A program made the position numbers and the translations under genes. 64,000 nt of DNA from Litchfieldia alkalitelluris (GTDB taxonomy: Bacteria > Bacillota > Bacilli > Bacillales > Bacillaceae_L). The stretch is from assembly GCF_002019645.1 (NCBI RefSeq), contig NZ_KV917374.1:1624696-1688695 (forward strand), given 5' to 3'. The notes under the pieces were generated by a model that was not told the DNA's origin, did not search any database, and saw nothing but the letters and a program-made list of their open reading frames with translations. Positions 6,997 through 15,618 of the stretch are shown piece by piece (the first letter of the stretch is position 1; every line of letters starts with the position of its first letter).

Positions 6997-9900
6997 ATGA
7001 AGAAACAGTTTAACATAGATCGATGTCCGTTAACGTTGACAAATAAGGCGAAGGATAAGATGCGGGAACTCGGCACGGACGGGGACTCGTTTTTTTCGTT
7101 ACAAACATCATTTCATGTATATATAGAAAAATATCCAGAAACGGTGGACCGTCCTCTTTCAGTCGCTTTATTTTTCGACAATCAAGCGAACCCGAGCGTT
7201 GCTAAAAAAAGCGATGGACTTGTGATTGTGCTGCATTGTGTAGTGGAAAGGGAACGGTTTATCACGACAAATGTGACGACACGAGCGGCGCATTCAGCAG
7301 TGGAGACCAATTGGCGTCGTCCAGTGAGTATTTCGTTTGATCTAAATGCTAAGCGGGTAGACAGTGTTCCGCTTGATTTACTGAGCTTAATCCACGAAAT
7401 GCCGGTTGCACAGGAAAGCTCAGAGTATGTGAAAAAGCGGATTGCGAGTTGGGAAGGTTATTTGAAAATTCAGGAGCGCTCGGCAGATATACCTGACATG
7501 ATTTCTTCCTATTCAGGGCTTTCGTTCAATCGTGATTTTAGCCGGATGACAATCACCGGATGTCAGTTGATTGAGAAGGAATGGAAATCTCTCAAAGATC
7601 TAAGCGTTAAGCTTAAAGGAATTGACCAGGATATCGGGAAGGTCCTAAAAGCGAATAAATCCGCTTCTTCCGTTGAAGTGGAACTGAATGGATTTATGGA
7701 GGAACGAGCTCGACAACAGGGCTTTGAGATGAAGCAAAAAGAAGTGGTCTTCAGCAATTTTGCGACATTAAGCCAGGTAAAAAGACTTCGGCAAGGATTT
7801 AAGCATTTAGAAAACGGACTGGCGGCTAATCCTGAGCTTGAGCGTCTTTTATTTGAAAATAAACCTCCAGTTATCGTCCCTAAAAAGCAAGTTAACCTTA
7901 AGTTTCACAATCGACTGAATGAGTTTCAGCAGGAAGCTGTAAGAGGGGCGATGTCTGCGGAAGATTTATATGTCATCCAAGGCCCGCCAGGAACCGGAAA
8001 AACAACCGTTATTTCAGAAATTTGTTTGCAAAATGCGCGGGCAGGGCTACGTACACTTGTCGCCTCACAGTCGAATTTGGCGGTCGATAATGCGTTAGGA
8101 CGGTTGCTCGCAAATAAAGACATTCGAATCCTTCGCGTTGGCCGTACGGAGAGCATTGAAGAAGAAGGAAAAAAGTTTATTGAAGAAAATGTGGGTCAGT
8201 ATTGGAAGGATCATACCTTAAAAGAAGTCTCTACTCATTTTGAAGAGGGTAAAACGAGACAACGAGAAATTAAAGAAGAATGGGAAGAGAATGAACAGCA
8301 ACAAAAGCAGCTAGAGCCTGTGCTTGCTCAAATAGAGATAGAAATCGAAGAGAAGCAAAAAGCGGAAAAACAGGTTCTCGAGATCCAGTCTATACTTGAT
8401 GATTACAAAAAGAATTTGCAGTTGGTGGAGCAGGAAAAGCAAACTATAACGGTAACGATACAGGAAATTGAACAAACTCTAAATTCACTACATTCATCAA
8501 TTGAAGAGGAGAAAGCGTTTTTGCGTGAGGAACCAGATAGTGACATGGTAGAAAACGAGTTAGTTGATACTGAAAAAATCATGATGCAATTAAGTTATAG
8601 CGTTGAGTGTCAGGAGTTAGAAGGTCAGATCGAAATAGCAAAACAAACAACCGCCGAAGCAACGGGTAGATATGAAAAATGGTCAGAAGCCAAAAAGCGA
8701 ATGGATGCAATACTTACAGAAATAACAAACGCAAAACAAATCGACGCTTTAAAATGGTTCATTCTTGAACAAAACATCAAGCGTACTGTAACCATTCAGC
8801 AATCATTAGTGGATCTTGAAAACACCCGAGTAGCCATTAATCAGCTGGAAAAATTAAAGCAATTTAATGAACGATTGACTAAAGCCATTTCATATGTTGA
8901 ATCACTTTTAGTGAAGCACAACATCTCATTTGACGAACTGAAGCAACGTCAGCAAATCTTGACATCGACTCATTCCGCAGAGGAAATTGATCAATTTCTG
9001 GCTGAACTAAAAAGTAGATTAGTCGGAAAAAACAATATCTATCCTCAATTGCTAATAGATTTCCTTGAAGGTTTATATAGCAGGAGGCTTTTTGTGTGGA
9101 AAAAAAGAGAACGACTACAACCGTTTGACACGTACAAACGCATCGCACAAGAAGCATTTCGCCAACTAAAGGATGAGATGGTAGCACAACTACAGCGACA
9201 GCAGCATGAACAAGAGCAATTTTACCAAAAATCGTTGCAATCATTGGAAAGGCATCGCCACGAGCTTCGTTCCCTTCAAAACAAATATAAGCAAATGACA
9301 GCATCAGCAGAAATCATTCCTAATGCCAAGGAAATCCTTCGTCAAAAAGAAGCGTTAATACTTGAGCTTAAGAATAAGAAAGAAAAGTATGAGCTAGTAA
9401 AGCAACAGGTTGAAAGCAATCTTCAAAAAAGTGCTCGAAAAACTAGTGAGCTTCAAGAAATAAGTCAGGAATTTGAACAAACCGAAATCCGGATGGGACA
9501 GGTACAAGGGATAATTCGAGAAAAAGAGGAAGAGCAACTTCCTTTAAAGGAGATTCTTTCGACTGAACCTGAAAAGAAGCGTGAAAGGGTATTAACTCAA
9601 CTCGCTAGTTTATCTTTTACACGTGAATCGTTAAAAAAGGAGCAGCAGAAACTCCCACTATTTCAATCGATTCAAGAAAAGTGGCTTTTATTACTGAAAG
9701 AAGCAACAGACCATGACCTTGATGAAATTCGAAAACTCTATGTGAAACATGCGAATGTCATTGGCACAACTTGTGTGGCATCAGCACGTAAAGAGTTTAT
9801 GGATAATTACCCTGAGTTCGATGTGGTCATCATTGATGAAGTATCAAAAGCGACTCCACCAGAGCTGCTTTTACCGATGCTAAAAGGCAAAAAAATCATA

Positions 9901-10776
9901 TTAGTCGGGGATCATCATCAGCTGCCACCTCTTTTAGGAAATGATACTTTAGAAGAGACGCTACAGGAAATGGCAGACGAAAGTGATGATTTTGAAGGGA
10001 AAATGGAATTGAAAAAACTGTTGAAAGAATCGTTGTTTGAACGGTTATATAAAAACTTACCAACAAGTAACAAAACCATGCTGGCGATTCAGTACCGCAT
10101 GCATGAAGACATTATGGCTACCATCTCTCCGTTTTATGAGCAGGAAAACGAACGATTGCAGTGTGGCTTGAATAATTCTAATGATGATCGAGATCATCTG
10201 CTTGAGTCACCACGTATTAAGCGAAACAATCACTTAGTATGGCTCGATATGCCGAACGAACCTGATTACTTTGAAGAACGAATGAAAGGCGGAAAAAGCC
10301 TTTACAACCAGGCTGAATTGAACGAGATAAAATCGCTGCTGCAGGAAATGGATCAAGCTGCGAATCAGGCAAAAACAGCTGGTAGAATGAAAATGAATGA
10401 GAAAAAAAGCATTGGTGTGATCAGTTTTTACGGAGAACAAGTGAAAAGGATTGACCGCTTCATTCAGCAAGAACTTGAGTTACAAAACTTAACGATTCGT
10501 ACCGGAACCGTCGATCGTTTTCAAGGGATGGAAATGGACATTATTTTATTAAGCATGGTTCGTAATCATGACAACAAACAGGATGACATTGGCTTTGCCA
10601 AAGACTACAGAAGGCTGAATGTGGCCTTATCAAGAGCGAAAGAACTACTAGTTTTAATAGGTAGTACAAAGATGTTCACCGAGCGTACGAAACAAGAGGA
10701 TACTAGAAAGATGTATACGCACGTATTAAATACAGCAAAACAACAAAAAGGGCTAATCTTGCTTCAAGAGGTGTAA
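6997..10776 (+). CDS. Giant SF1 (UPF1/DNA2-like) helicase with coiled-coil insert
   Basis: A 1259-residue superfamily 1 helicase of the COG1112 type. Walker A GPPGTGKTTV is near residue 329, the DEAD-box equivalent VVIIDEVSKATPPE near 941, motif III GDHHQLPPL near 970, motif IV QYRMHEDI near 1031, motif V TVDRFQGMEMDIIL near 1170 and motif VI NVALSRAKELL near 1205. Between motifs Ia and II sits an insert of about 500 residues (about 395-900) rich in E, K and Q, predicted as long coiled coils. This is far longer than the 1B stalk of UPF1. The N-terminal ~300 residues match nothing I recognise. ATG 6997 follows AGGTGG at 8 bases. The next gene starts 5 bases after the stop, so the two form an operon. 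The likely role is nucleic-acid remodelling, possibly defence. Confidence 0.88.
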   Translation: MKKQFNIDRCPLTLTNKAKDKMRELGTDGDSFFSLQTSFHVYIEKYPETVDRPLSVALFFDNQANPSVAKKSDGLVIVLHCVVERERFITTNVTTRAAHSAVETNWRRPVSISFDLNAKRVDSVPLDLLSLIHEMPVAQESSEYVKKRIASWEGYLKIQERSADIPDMISSYSGLSFNRDFSRMTITGCQLIEKEWKSLKDLSVKLKGIDQDIGKVLKANKSASSVEVELNGFMEERARQQGFEMKQKEVVFSNFATLSQVKRLRQGFKHLENGLAANPELERLLFENKPPVIVPKKQVNLKFHNRLNEFQQEAVRGAMSAEDLYVIQGPPGTGKTTVISEICLQNARAGLRTLVASQSNLAVDNALGRLLANKDIRILRVGRTESIEEEGKKFIEENVGQYWKDHTLKEVSTHFEEGKTRQREIKEEWEENEQQQKQLEPVLAQIEIEIEEKQKAEKQVLEIQSILDDYKKNLQLVEQEKQTITVTIQEIEQTLNSLHSSIEEEKAFLREEPDSDMVENELVDTEKIMMQLSYSVECQELEGQIEIAKQTTAEATGRYEKWSEAKKRMDAILTEITNAKQIDALKWFILEQNIKRTVTIQQSLVDLENTRVAINQLEKLKQFNERLTKAISYVESLLVKHNISFDELKQRQQILTSTHSAEEIDQFLAELKSRLVGKNNIYPQLLIDFLEGLYSRRLFVWKKRERLQPFDTYKRIAQEAFRQLKDEMVAQLQRQQHEQEQFYQKSLQSLERHRHELRSLQNKYKQMTASAEIIPNAKEILRQKEALILELKNKKEKYELVKQQVESNLQKSARKTSELQEISQEFEQTEIRMGQVQGIIREKEEEQLPLKEILSTEPEKKRERVLTQLASLSFTRESLKKEQQKLPLFQSIQEKWLLLLKEATDHDLDEIRKLYVKHANVIGTTCVASARKEFMDNYPEFDVVIIDEVSKATPPELLLPMLKGKKIILVGDHHQLPPLLGNDTLEETLQEMADESDDFEGKMELKKLLKESLFERLYKNLPTSNKTMLAIQYRMHEDIMATISPFYEQENERLQCGLNNSNDDRDHLLESPRIKRNNHLVWLDMPNEPDYFEERMKGGKSLYNQAELNEIKSLLQEMDQAANQAKTAGRMKMNEKKSIGVISFYGEQVKRIDRFIQQELELQNLTIRTGTVDRFQGMEMDIILLSMVRNHDNKQDDIGFAKDYRRLNVALSRAKELLVLIGSTKMFTERTKQEDTRKMYTHVLNTAKQQKGLILLQEV

Positions 10777-10781
10777 TTCAT

Positions 10782-11543
10782 ATGGATATATTGACAAAAA
10801 AATTGCGTGCTAGCTTGCTTGAAAATCCAGCTGTTCAGCTGAAGGAGTCGGCGGTCTGGTTTTTACCTGTGCTGGTCCTTGATGTGAATTTTAAAAGAGT
10901 AAGGCGGGCCAAAATGGACATTCTTATGAAAATGATGTTGCTCACGTTTGAGGAAGCAGATATTCGGCGGGCAGCTAATTTGTCCGAAATGCTACTAGTA
11001 GAGGACTTGTTCATTGAAGATCTGATTAAAAAAATGCAACGTACAGGTTTAATAATCTTGGACAAATCAATTTACAGGCTGACCACAAAAGGCCATGAAC
11101 AACTGAAGACCGGGATTATTGAAGAAGAACTCGAGGATGAGTATACAGAACTATTTTACAGCTCAAGTCATGATGAGTATTGGGTGGAGGAGACTGTATC
11201 TGTCACAGAAAATGATGCGGAACTTCCAGTGTACCGATATGCGAATAATGAGGACCGGATCAATGATAACCGAATATTGCAGACTCTTTCCGAGAAGTTG
11301 GATGGTCCTGATGAGGATGGTTTTCAAACCGTGGTTGCTGATATAGTGGGCTTTGAGCAGCAAAAAGTGGAACAAGTACCATGTCTTGAGTTTCGACTAT
11401 ATAATGTAGAACAAGATATTTTCTACGCCCGTGTGTGGAATACACTTCTTGGACAGTGGGATGACACGCTTGAAAAGCAGATTGAAGAGAGGGAACGGGT
11501 GAAGTGGAGGGAGAAGTGGAAGGGTGATATAAGACGACAATAA
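10782..11543 (+). CDS. Winged-helix-like partner protein of the SF1 helicase
   Basis: A 253-residue protein I cannot assign to a named family. The start (10782) is 5 bases after the helicase stop. Its ribosome binding site (AAGAGGTG) lies inside the helicase's last codons, so the two are translationally coupled. Residues about 45-110 look like a winged helix: helical KMDILMKMMLLTFEE, then NLSEMLLVEDLFIEDLIKKM, then a strand pair IILDKSIYRLTTKG. An acidic linker (EEELEDEYTE) follows. The C-terminal half is mixed alpha/beta and the tail is highly charged (EERERVKWREKWKGD). No catalytic motif is visible. It probably binds DNA/RNA or acts as a specificity or regulatory subunit of the helicase. 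Confidence 0.75.
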   Translation: MDILTKKLRASLLENPAVQLKESAVWFLPVLVLDVNFKRVRRAKMDILMKMMLLTFEEADIRRAANLSEMLLVEDLFIEDLIKKMQRTGLIILDKSIYRLTTKGHEQLKTGIIEEELEDEYTELFYSSSHDEYWVEETVSVTENDAELPVYRYANNEDRINDNRILQTLSEKLDGPDEDGFQTVVADIVGFEQQKVEQVPCLEFRLYNVEQDIFYARVWNTLLGQWDDTLEKQIEERERVKWREKWKGDIRRQ

Positions 11544-11552
11544 TATGTCTGC

Positions 11553-11745
11553 CCCTGAAAATAACTTAGTTAGCGGAGTTCCATGAGCTGCGATCCACCT
11601 GCTTTCCGCGGGGCGGCCCGTGAGCCTCCTCGTCGCTTTTTTGAGCTCCTGTGGGGTCTCACGAGACCGCTAGATCCCGCAGGAGTCAGGTGGCTCTCCG
11701 CTCATTCCACACATCGTGAATAAACATTTTCATTTATCATGGTGC
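11553..11745 (-). repeat. Large dispersed GC-rich repeat, copy D1 (minus orientation)
   Basis: About 190 bp with the family landmarks in reverse orientation: GCGATCCACCTGCTTTCCGC, GTGAGCCTCCTCGTCGC, TCCCGCAGGAGTC and CTCTCCGCTCATTCC. It is GC-rich against an AT-rich background. It resembles the copies at 30777, 43265, 43444, 50181 and 50376. Confidence 0.9.
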
Positions 11746-12000
11746 TAAATAATCGTTTAGCATTGGGGCTATCAATATTACGTATAACGAAATAATATGT
11801 TTGGAAATCTCGTTTTTTATTGAAATGGGTTTTTTATTTTAAAAAAAGAAAGAAAAAGACGGTTTAACCTTAATGTGAAAAATTTCTAAACAGGATACTA
11901 TTTTTAAAATGCTTAACGTGATATCTTTTAAATATCGTAATGAAATACCTGATATTTCCTTTGAACTTAACAAAAATTTGTGATTTAGATAAAGGAGAGT
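11746..12000. other. AT-rich intergenic stretch
   Basis: Runs of A and T and no gene with a ribosome binding site. It leads into the AAAGGAGAG ribosome binding site of the next gene. Confidence 0.4.
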
Positions 12001-12006
12001 TATAGA

Positions 12007-12696
12007 TTGAATGTGTTAATCGTTTATGTACACCCTGATGACAACTCATTAAATGCTTCATTGAAGGATATTGCAGTAGATACTTTGGAAGCAGAGGGAC
12101 ATAGAGTCGTTGTATCAGATTTGTATGCCAAGCAATTTAAAGCTGTGGCAGATAAGAATGATTTTACTGTCCTAAAAAACCCTCATACATTTAATTATAT
12201 TTCTGAGCAATATCATGCATTCATGAACAACACCTTCACCGAAGATATTTTGAAAGAGCAGGAATCTATAATTTGGGCTGACATGATTATTTTTCAGTAT
12301 CCGATGTGGTGGACGGATGTGCCTGCGATGCTTAAAGGATGGTTTGACCGTGTGCTAGCTTATAAGTTTGCTTATGGTCCGGGGCGATATGACCAAGGGA
12401 ATTTAACGGGGAAAAAGGCGATACTGTCTATAACCCATGGCGGAGAGGATTTATCAGATTATGGTGAATTCGGAATAAAAGGGAAAATTGAAGAACGGTT
12501 GTTTAATATAAATCATGAAAAACTTTATTATTGTGGGATGGATGTATTAGAGCCATTTGTGTTCCCGGCTAGTGCTAGTGAAGAAGTTAGGATGGAGCAT
12601 ATAAAGAACTGGAAGTTGAGACTAACTAATTTAGCCAATGAAAAGCCAATACCATACAGAACGGTGGAAAGTTATAAAACCGACGTGAGTAGATAA
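12007..12696 (+). CDS. Flavodoxin-fold NAD(P)H oxidoreductase (quinone reductase-like)
   Basis: A 229-residue protein of the NAD(P)H:quinone oxidoreductase/MdaB-type flavodoxin-like fold, predicted cytosolic and FMN/FAD-bound. Signatures are the N-terminal VLIVYVHPDDNSLNASLK, a flavin-binding FQYPMWWTDVPAMLKGWFDR segment near 98-117, and SITHGGED near 142-149. Such enzymes reduce quinones or electrophiles with two electrons. TTG 12007 is the start, with AAAGGAGAG seven bases upstream, and no better ATG exists. It is followed closely by an acetyltransferase gene, probably in the same transcript. Confidence 0.88.
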   Translation: MNVLIVYVHPDDNSLNASLKDIAVDTLEAEGHRVVVSDLYAKQFKAVADKNDFTVLKNPHTFNYISEQYHAFMNNTFTEDILKEQESIIWADMIIFQYPMWWTDVPAMLKGWFDRVLAYKFAYGPGRYDQGNLTGKKAILSITHGGEDLSDYGEFGIKGKIEERLFNINHEKLYYCGMDVLEPFVFPASASEEVRMEHIKNWKLRLTNLANEKPIPYRTVESYKTDVSR

Positions 12697-12761
12697 TTCG
12701 TTGGTGCGTTTAAATGATGAGAAATAGTATGATTCACTTTGAAGAACGGGGTTACATAAAT

Positions 12762-13232
12762 ATGAATATCGACATAAGAATAGGTACTGAAAATGATATA
12801 GCTACTTCTCATAAAATCATGCGAGAGGCTTTTGAGGAATACCGAGATCTTGACGTACCATCAAGTGCAATCACTGAGCCTGTTGAAAAATTAAAAACAG
12901 CTTTTAACAATGGTACAGAAAATTTCATTATGTGTTTTATGAATGGCGAACCACAAGGGACTTCAAGGTTTCATTTTAAAGAAGATTATTTATATTTTTC
13001 TAGGCTATCTGTTCCACCTGTTTCAAGAGGGAAAGGCCTCGCAAAGATGATGCTGAGTTGGCTTGAAGATTATGCGAGAAGTAATGGCAAGCTGAAAGTG
13101 CAATGTAAAGTCCGCCATGAATTAAAAAGAAATATAGAGTTATATCGTTCAATAGGTTATCAGATTGTAAAAGAGGAAAATGTAGATAACCCCAATCTAG
13201 TTAGAACGGTAGTAATGGAGAAATTGGTTTGA
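12762..13232 (+). CDS. GNAT-family N-acetyltransferase
   Basis: About 156 residues with the GNAT fold. The acetyl-CoA pyrophosphate loop is in RLSVPPVSRGKGLAKMMLSW (Q/R-x-x-G-x-G/A pattern), followed by the strand and helix of KLKVQCKVRHELKRNIELYR. The acceptor substrate cannot be inferred. I chose ATG 12762 (MNIDIRIG) because family members begin a few residues before their first strand. An upstream in-frame ATG at 12714 would add 16 residues of no visible homology and has no ribosome binding site. The gene is followed immediately by an ACCGTCCCC repeat. Confidence 0.82.
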   Translation: MNIDIRIGTENDIATSHKIMREAFEEYRDLDVPSSAITEPVEKLKTAFNNGTENFIMCFMNGEPQGTSRFHFKEDYLYFSRLSVPPVSRGKGLAKMMLSWLEDYARSNGKLKVQCKVRHELKRNIELYRSIGYQIVKEENVDNPNLVRTVVMEKLV

Positions 13233-13289
13233 AGCGCGGGGACGGTTCTCCTGCTTCCTTTGGAAGCGGCAGAACCGTCCCCTTGCTTA
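13231..13289. repeat. ACCGTCCCC palindromic repeat pair
   Basis: GAAGCGCGGGGACGGTTCTC and GCAGAACCGTCCCCTTGCTT arms flank CTTTGG. It lies between two convergent genes, abutting both stop codons. Confidence 0.9.
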
Positions 13290-13592
13290 CCTCATATAAG
13301 TAAAGTTAATCTTTGCTTCTGAAATAACGTGAAAGTTCATATCTCTTTCTTCTAATCCGACTCTAAAAGTAGTGGGATTACCAGGTATGATAATGTCGGC
13401 GAATGGTGGTGTGCTTCCATCTGAACTTATATGGAGTTTGTATTGAACATAGGTGTGAGAACCAGCCTGATAACGACGCAATATTTTTTGATGCTTTACT
13501 TCACAAAACAATGCCTCATGTAGACTTTCGCTAGTCAACTCTCTCCCAATTAAGGTATTTAACCTTTCGATTACATCAGCCTTTTTTATCAC
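13287..13592 (-). CDS. Hypothetical protein
   Basis: A 101-residue protein that I do not recognise. It is soluble by composition, with mixed alpha/beta potential (helical MIKKADVIERLNTLIGREL, then beta-rich HTYVQYKLHISSDG and INFTYMR). There is no signal peptide or membrane segment. The start is GTG 13592 with an AAAGGAT ribosome binding site about 9 bases upstream, which supports real expression. It stands alone between an acetyltransferase and a decayed gene region. Confidence 0.6.
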   Translation of the reverse strand: MIKKADVIERLNTLIGRELTSESLHEALFCEVKHQKILRRYQAGSHTYVQYKLHISSDGSTPPFADIIIPGNPTTFRVGLEERDMNFHVISEAKINFTYMR

Positions 13593-13789
13593 GATAATCT
13601 ATCCTTTCGAAATCTACTTATCATACGTTTATTCTATAGGACAATGTGAAGTCTATCAGTGATTTTTTTCTCACAAAAAAGCTAGTATGGAAGTTGAATG
13701 AAATGATATGTAGAAATACAGGAAAAGAATATCTTTATATAGAATGATAGGAGTAGTAAATAAGCAAACGACATGGAGTGTGTGTACCA

Positions 13790-14358
13790 ATGGTGAACCT
13801 AAGAGAAAAACCATATATCATAGGGGAAAGTGTAATTCAAAGACCGTTTAAGAAGAAGACTTTTCTTTCTTAGAAGAATGTCTAAAAGATCCTGAAGTGA
13901 CTAAATTGACAGGGAGTCCGAATGTTGATTTTGATAAAAATGTATTTATTAATTGGTATAGTACTAGAAACGAACAAACCGACCGACTCGATCTCGCGAT
14001 TATGGACAAATCTCAAGATATCACAGTCGGAGAAGTTGTCGCTAATTTATATGATGAAAAAAATCAGAGCATGAATTTCAGGATTCTTATTGGACCAAGA
14101 GGAAGAAACCGGGGGCTAGGAACAGAAGCAACCCAACTTTTCATAGACTATCTTTTTACTCATACGAATCTACTACAATTAACGTTAAGTGTGTTTGACT
14201 TCAATCCACGAGCCAAAAATGTCTATGAAAAAATTGGCTTTGTCGTAGAAAGTATTGATAAAAACGACCTAGAATACGAAGGAGAAATGATCGATTCCAT
14301 TAATATGAAACTAACAAAGGAAAAGTGGAAGCGGGGGGACGGTTCTCATGCTTCATAA
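13790..14358 (+). pseudogene. GNAT acetyltransferase, frameshifted near its N-terminus
   Basis: From ATG 13790 the frame reads VIQRPFK and runs into a TAG. Shifting by one base near 13852 gives EEDFSFLEECLKDPEV, which continues to 14358. A single-base deletion therefore explains the break. The body has GNAT features: NFRILIGPRGRNRGLGTEAT with the CoA-binding R-G-x-G-L-G loop, then NPRAKNVYEKIGF. The C-terminal ten residues, WKRGDGSHAS, are encoded by an ACCGTCCCC repeat that also supplies the stop codon. Translation could restart at GTG 13897, giving a truncated 153-residue product that lacks the first strands. A sequencing error is the alternative. Confidence 0.75.
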
Positions 14359-14398
14359 ACACGGCAAAAAAGAAGCATAAGAACCGTCCCGGTGCTTC
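14327..14398. repeat. ACCGTCCCC repeat pair overlapping a gene end
   Basis: The left arm, GAAGCGGGGGGACGGTTCTC, is inside the acetyltransferase frame and encodes its tail and stop. The right arm, GAAGCATAAGAACCGTCCC, lies just after it. Confidence 0.9.
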
Positions 14399-14402
14399 TC
14401 CC

Positions 14403-14447
14403 AACATTTTAATCGTCGATGATGATTCGGAAATTGTTGAACATTGA
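14403..14447 (+). pseudogene. Response-regulator receiver fragment
   Basis: The frame 14403-14447 encodes NILIVDDDSEIVEH and stops at TGA. This is the typical first strand and acidic pocket of a response-regulator receiver domain, with nothing of the rest of the domain following. It looks like a deletion remnant joined to unrelated sequence. Confidence 0.55.
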
Positions 14448-14448
14448 A

Positions 14449-14532
14449 ACAAAGAAACTTTTTGCCTATGGTTTTAAAGAACCTTATGTTGGAGATTTAA
14501 AATCGTATGTAAAGGGATTGGTTAAGTTATGA
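14449..14532 (+). pseudogene. Unidentified C-terminal gene fragment
   Basis: An open stretch of 27 codons ends at a TGA. It includes LFAYGFKEPYVGDLKSYV and reads like the natural carboxyl end of a protein. It has no start codon or ribosome binding site of its own. I cannot name the parent family. Confidence 0.4.
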
Positions 14533-14544
14533 TGGTGAATTCAT

Positions 14545-14737
14545 TGGTATTAAGGGTTTCAAATCAATCCGAAGGGTGTTCGGAAACCTCTGAGTTATGG
14601 TTTCGAATTTTTCGGAAGGGGGTTCTGAAGTCTTATAACATTAGGTTGCGAATCGTTCGGAAGTAGGTTCTGAAACCTCAGAGATAGGAGTTTCGAATCA
14701 TTCAGAAGTAGGTTCTTAAAACCTGAGAGTTAAGACA
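14545..14737 (-). pseudogene. Decayed relic of the MerR/coiled-coil gene family
   Basis: The minus strand reads EVSEPTSERFAT and SEPPSEKFET, interrupted by stops. This is close to EVSEHTSERFETLS in the intact protein at 4889-5878. TTTCGAA-type units recur at 14601, 14646 and 14691, an exact 45-base period, i.e. 15 residues. The intact gene uses 18-residue units. The relic therefore derives from a related but distinct paralogue that has lost its start and its frame. Confidence 0.7.
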
Positions 14738-14832
14738 CGTACAAATTGTAATAAGTGGAAAAGTTTTCATAACTAAATAGAGGTGAAATTTATATACATA
14801 AAGAATTAAAAAGTTGAGGGAGGAGGATTAAT

Positions 14833-15356
14833 TTGGAATTTCATGAAATACAGATTTAATAAAAAGGACAAAAAAAGGCTTGCCAATGATCATTGTAGGT
14901 ATCTTTTTTTGGTTGGTAGTTGGTTTATTAAGTTTTTTTAACTTGCACATTAAAATGCATGGTTTGTTAGTATTTATCGGGATATCAATGATATTTCCAC
15001 TTGGGATGATCGTGTCGAAAATGATGAAGATTGATATGATGGCGAAGGATAATCCACTATCAGCTCTTGCTGGTCTACTTGGTGCAATGCAATTATTTTT
15101 CACTCCTATTTTAATGGTTATTTTTATAGATGAAACACAATTGTTACCGTTTTTCGTTGCTGTTTTAACCGGGGCTCATTTTTTTCCATTTGCATGGTTA
15201 TACAAGAGCAAAGCATATATCTTTCAAACGGTAGCGATCATTGTTTGGGCGATTATTTTTGGGTTTATATTTAACAGTTATTTATTTACGATCTTTCCAT
15301 TTATTTTGAGCGCTGTCTATTTGATCACTAGTTTGTGGTTAACAAAGGAAGTGTAA
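14833..15356 (+). pseudogene. DUF7010-like membrane protein with an N-terminal frameshift
   Basis: A strong GGGAGGAGG precedes TTG 14833, which opens MEFHEIQ and then stops at TAA. Shifting by one base near 14851 yields DLIKRTKKGLPMIIVG, which continues to 15356. The joined product looks like a normal DUF7010-type protein: a short cytosolic N-terminus with K-K-G-L-P before the first helix, then about five membrane helices. A residual frame from TTG 14880 encodes 158 residues but has no ribosome binding site. Either a recent one-base deletion or a sequencing error is likely. A terminator follows at 15373. Confidence 0.65.
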
Positions 15357-15372
15357 GATATGTCTAGAGAAC

Positions 15373-15403
15373 AAAGCCCAGTTTGAAATAGACTGGGTTT
15401 TGT
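15373..15403 (+). terminator. Rho-independent terminator
   Basis: AAGCCCAGT pairs with ACTGGGTTTT; a T-rich tract follows. Downstream of the DUF7010-like gene. Confidence 0.75.
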
Positions 15404-15533
15404 TGTTGAAATATTAAGGATGTTCGAGCAAAATGATGTATATCGTTAATAATTAAAGTGTAATCTTCATATAGGAACCCCTTTAGAGCAACAGCTCCCC
15501 TACTTTTGTAGAATGAATCCCAAAATGATACGA

Positions 15534-15539
15534 TATAAT
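15534..15539 (+). promoter_or_regulatory. -10 box of the helicase-nuclease gene
   Basis: TATAAT at 15534-15539 is the only good -10 upstream. No convincing -35 is visible. It predicts a transcript start near 15546, downstream of the first in-frame ATG (15538), so that ATG cannot be the start. Confidence 0.5.
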
Positions 15540-15575
15540 GGATATATATGGAATGGATTACGGCAGAATGAAAAA

Positions 15576-15603
15576 GGAAGCACGAGAACCGTCCCCATGC
15601 TTC
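15576..15603 (+). repeat. Single ACCGTCCCC repeat arm in the leader of the helicase-nuclease gene
   Basis: One arm, GAAGCACGAGAACCGTCCCC plus ATGCTTC, lies between the -10 box and the ribosome binding site. It is open in the gene's frame (EAREPSPCF), which artificially lengthens the open frame upstream of ATG 15619. Confidence 0.85.
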
Positions 15604-15618
15604 GAAAGAGGGTTGTTA

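Noticed and set aside
14581-14720. 45-bp direct repeats as a possible iteron or CRISPR-like array
   Set aside because: Translation on the minus strand matches the coiled-coil protein at 4889, so the periodicity is coding-derived.
15538-15618. ATG start 27 codons upstream for the helicase-nuclease gene
   Set aside because: It overlaps the -10 box, and the added residues are translated from an ACCGTCCCC repeat.
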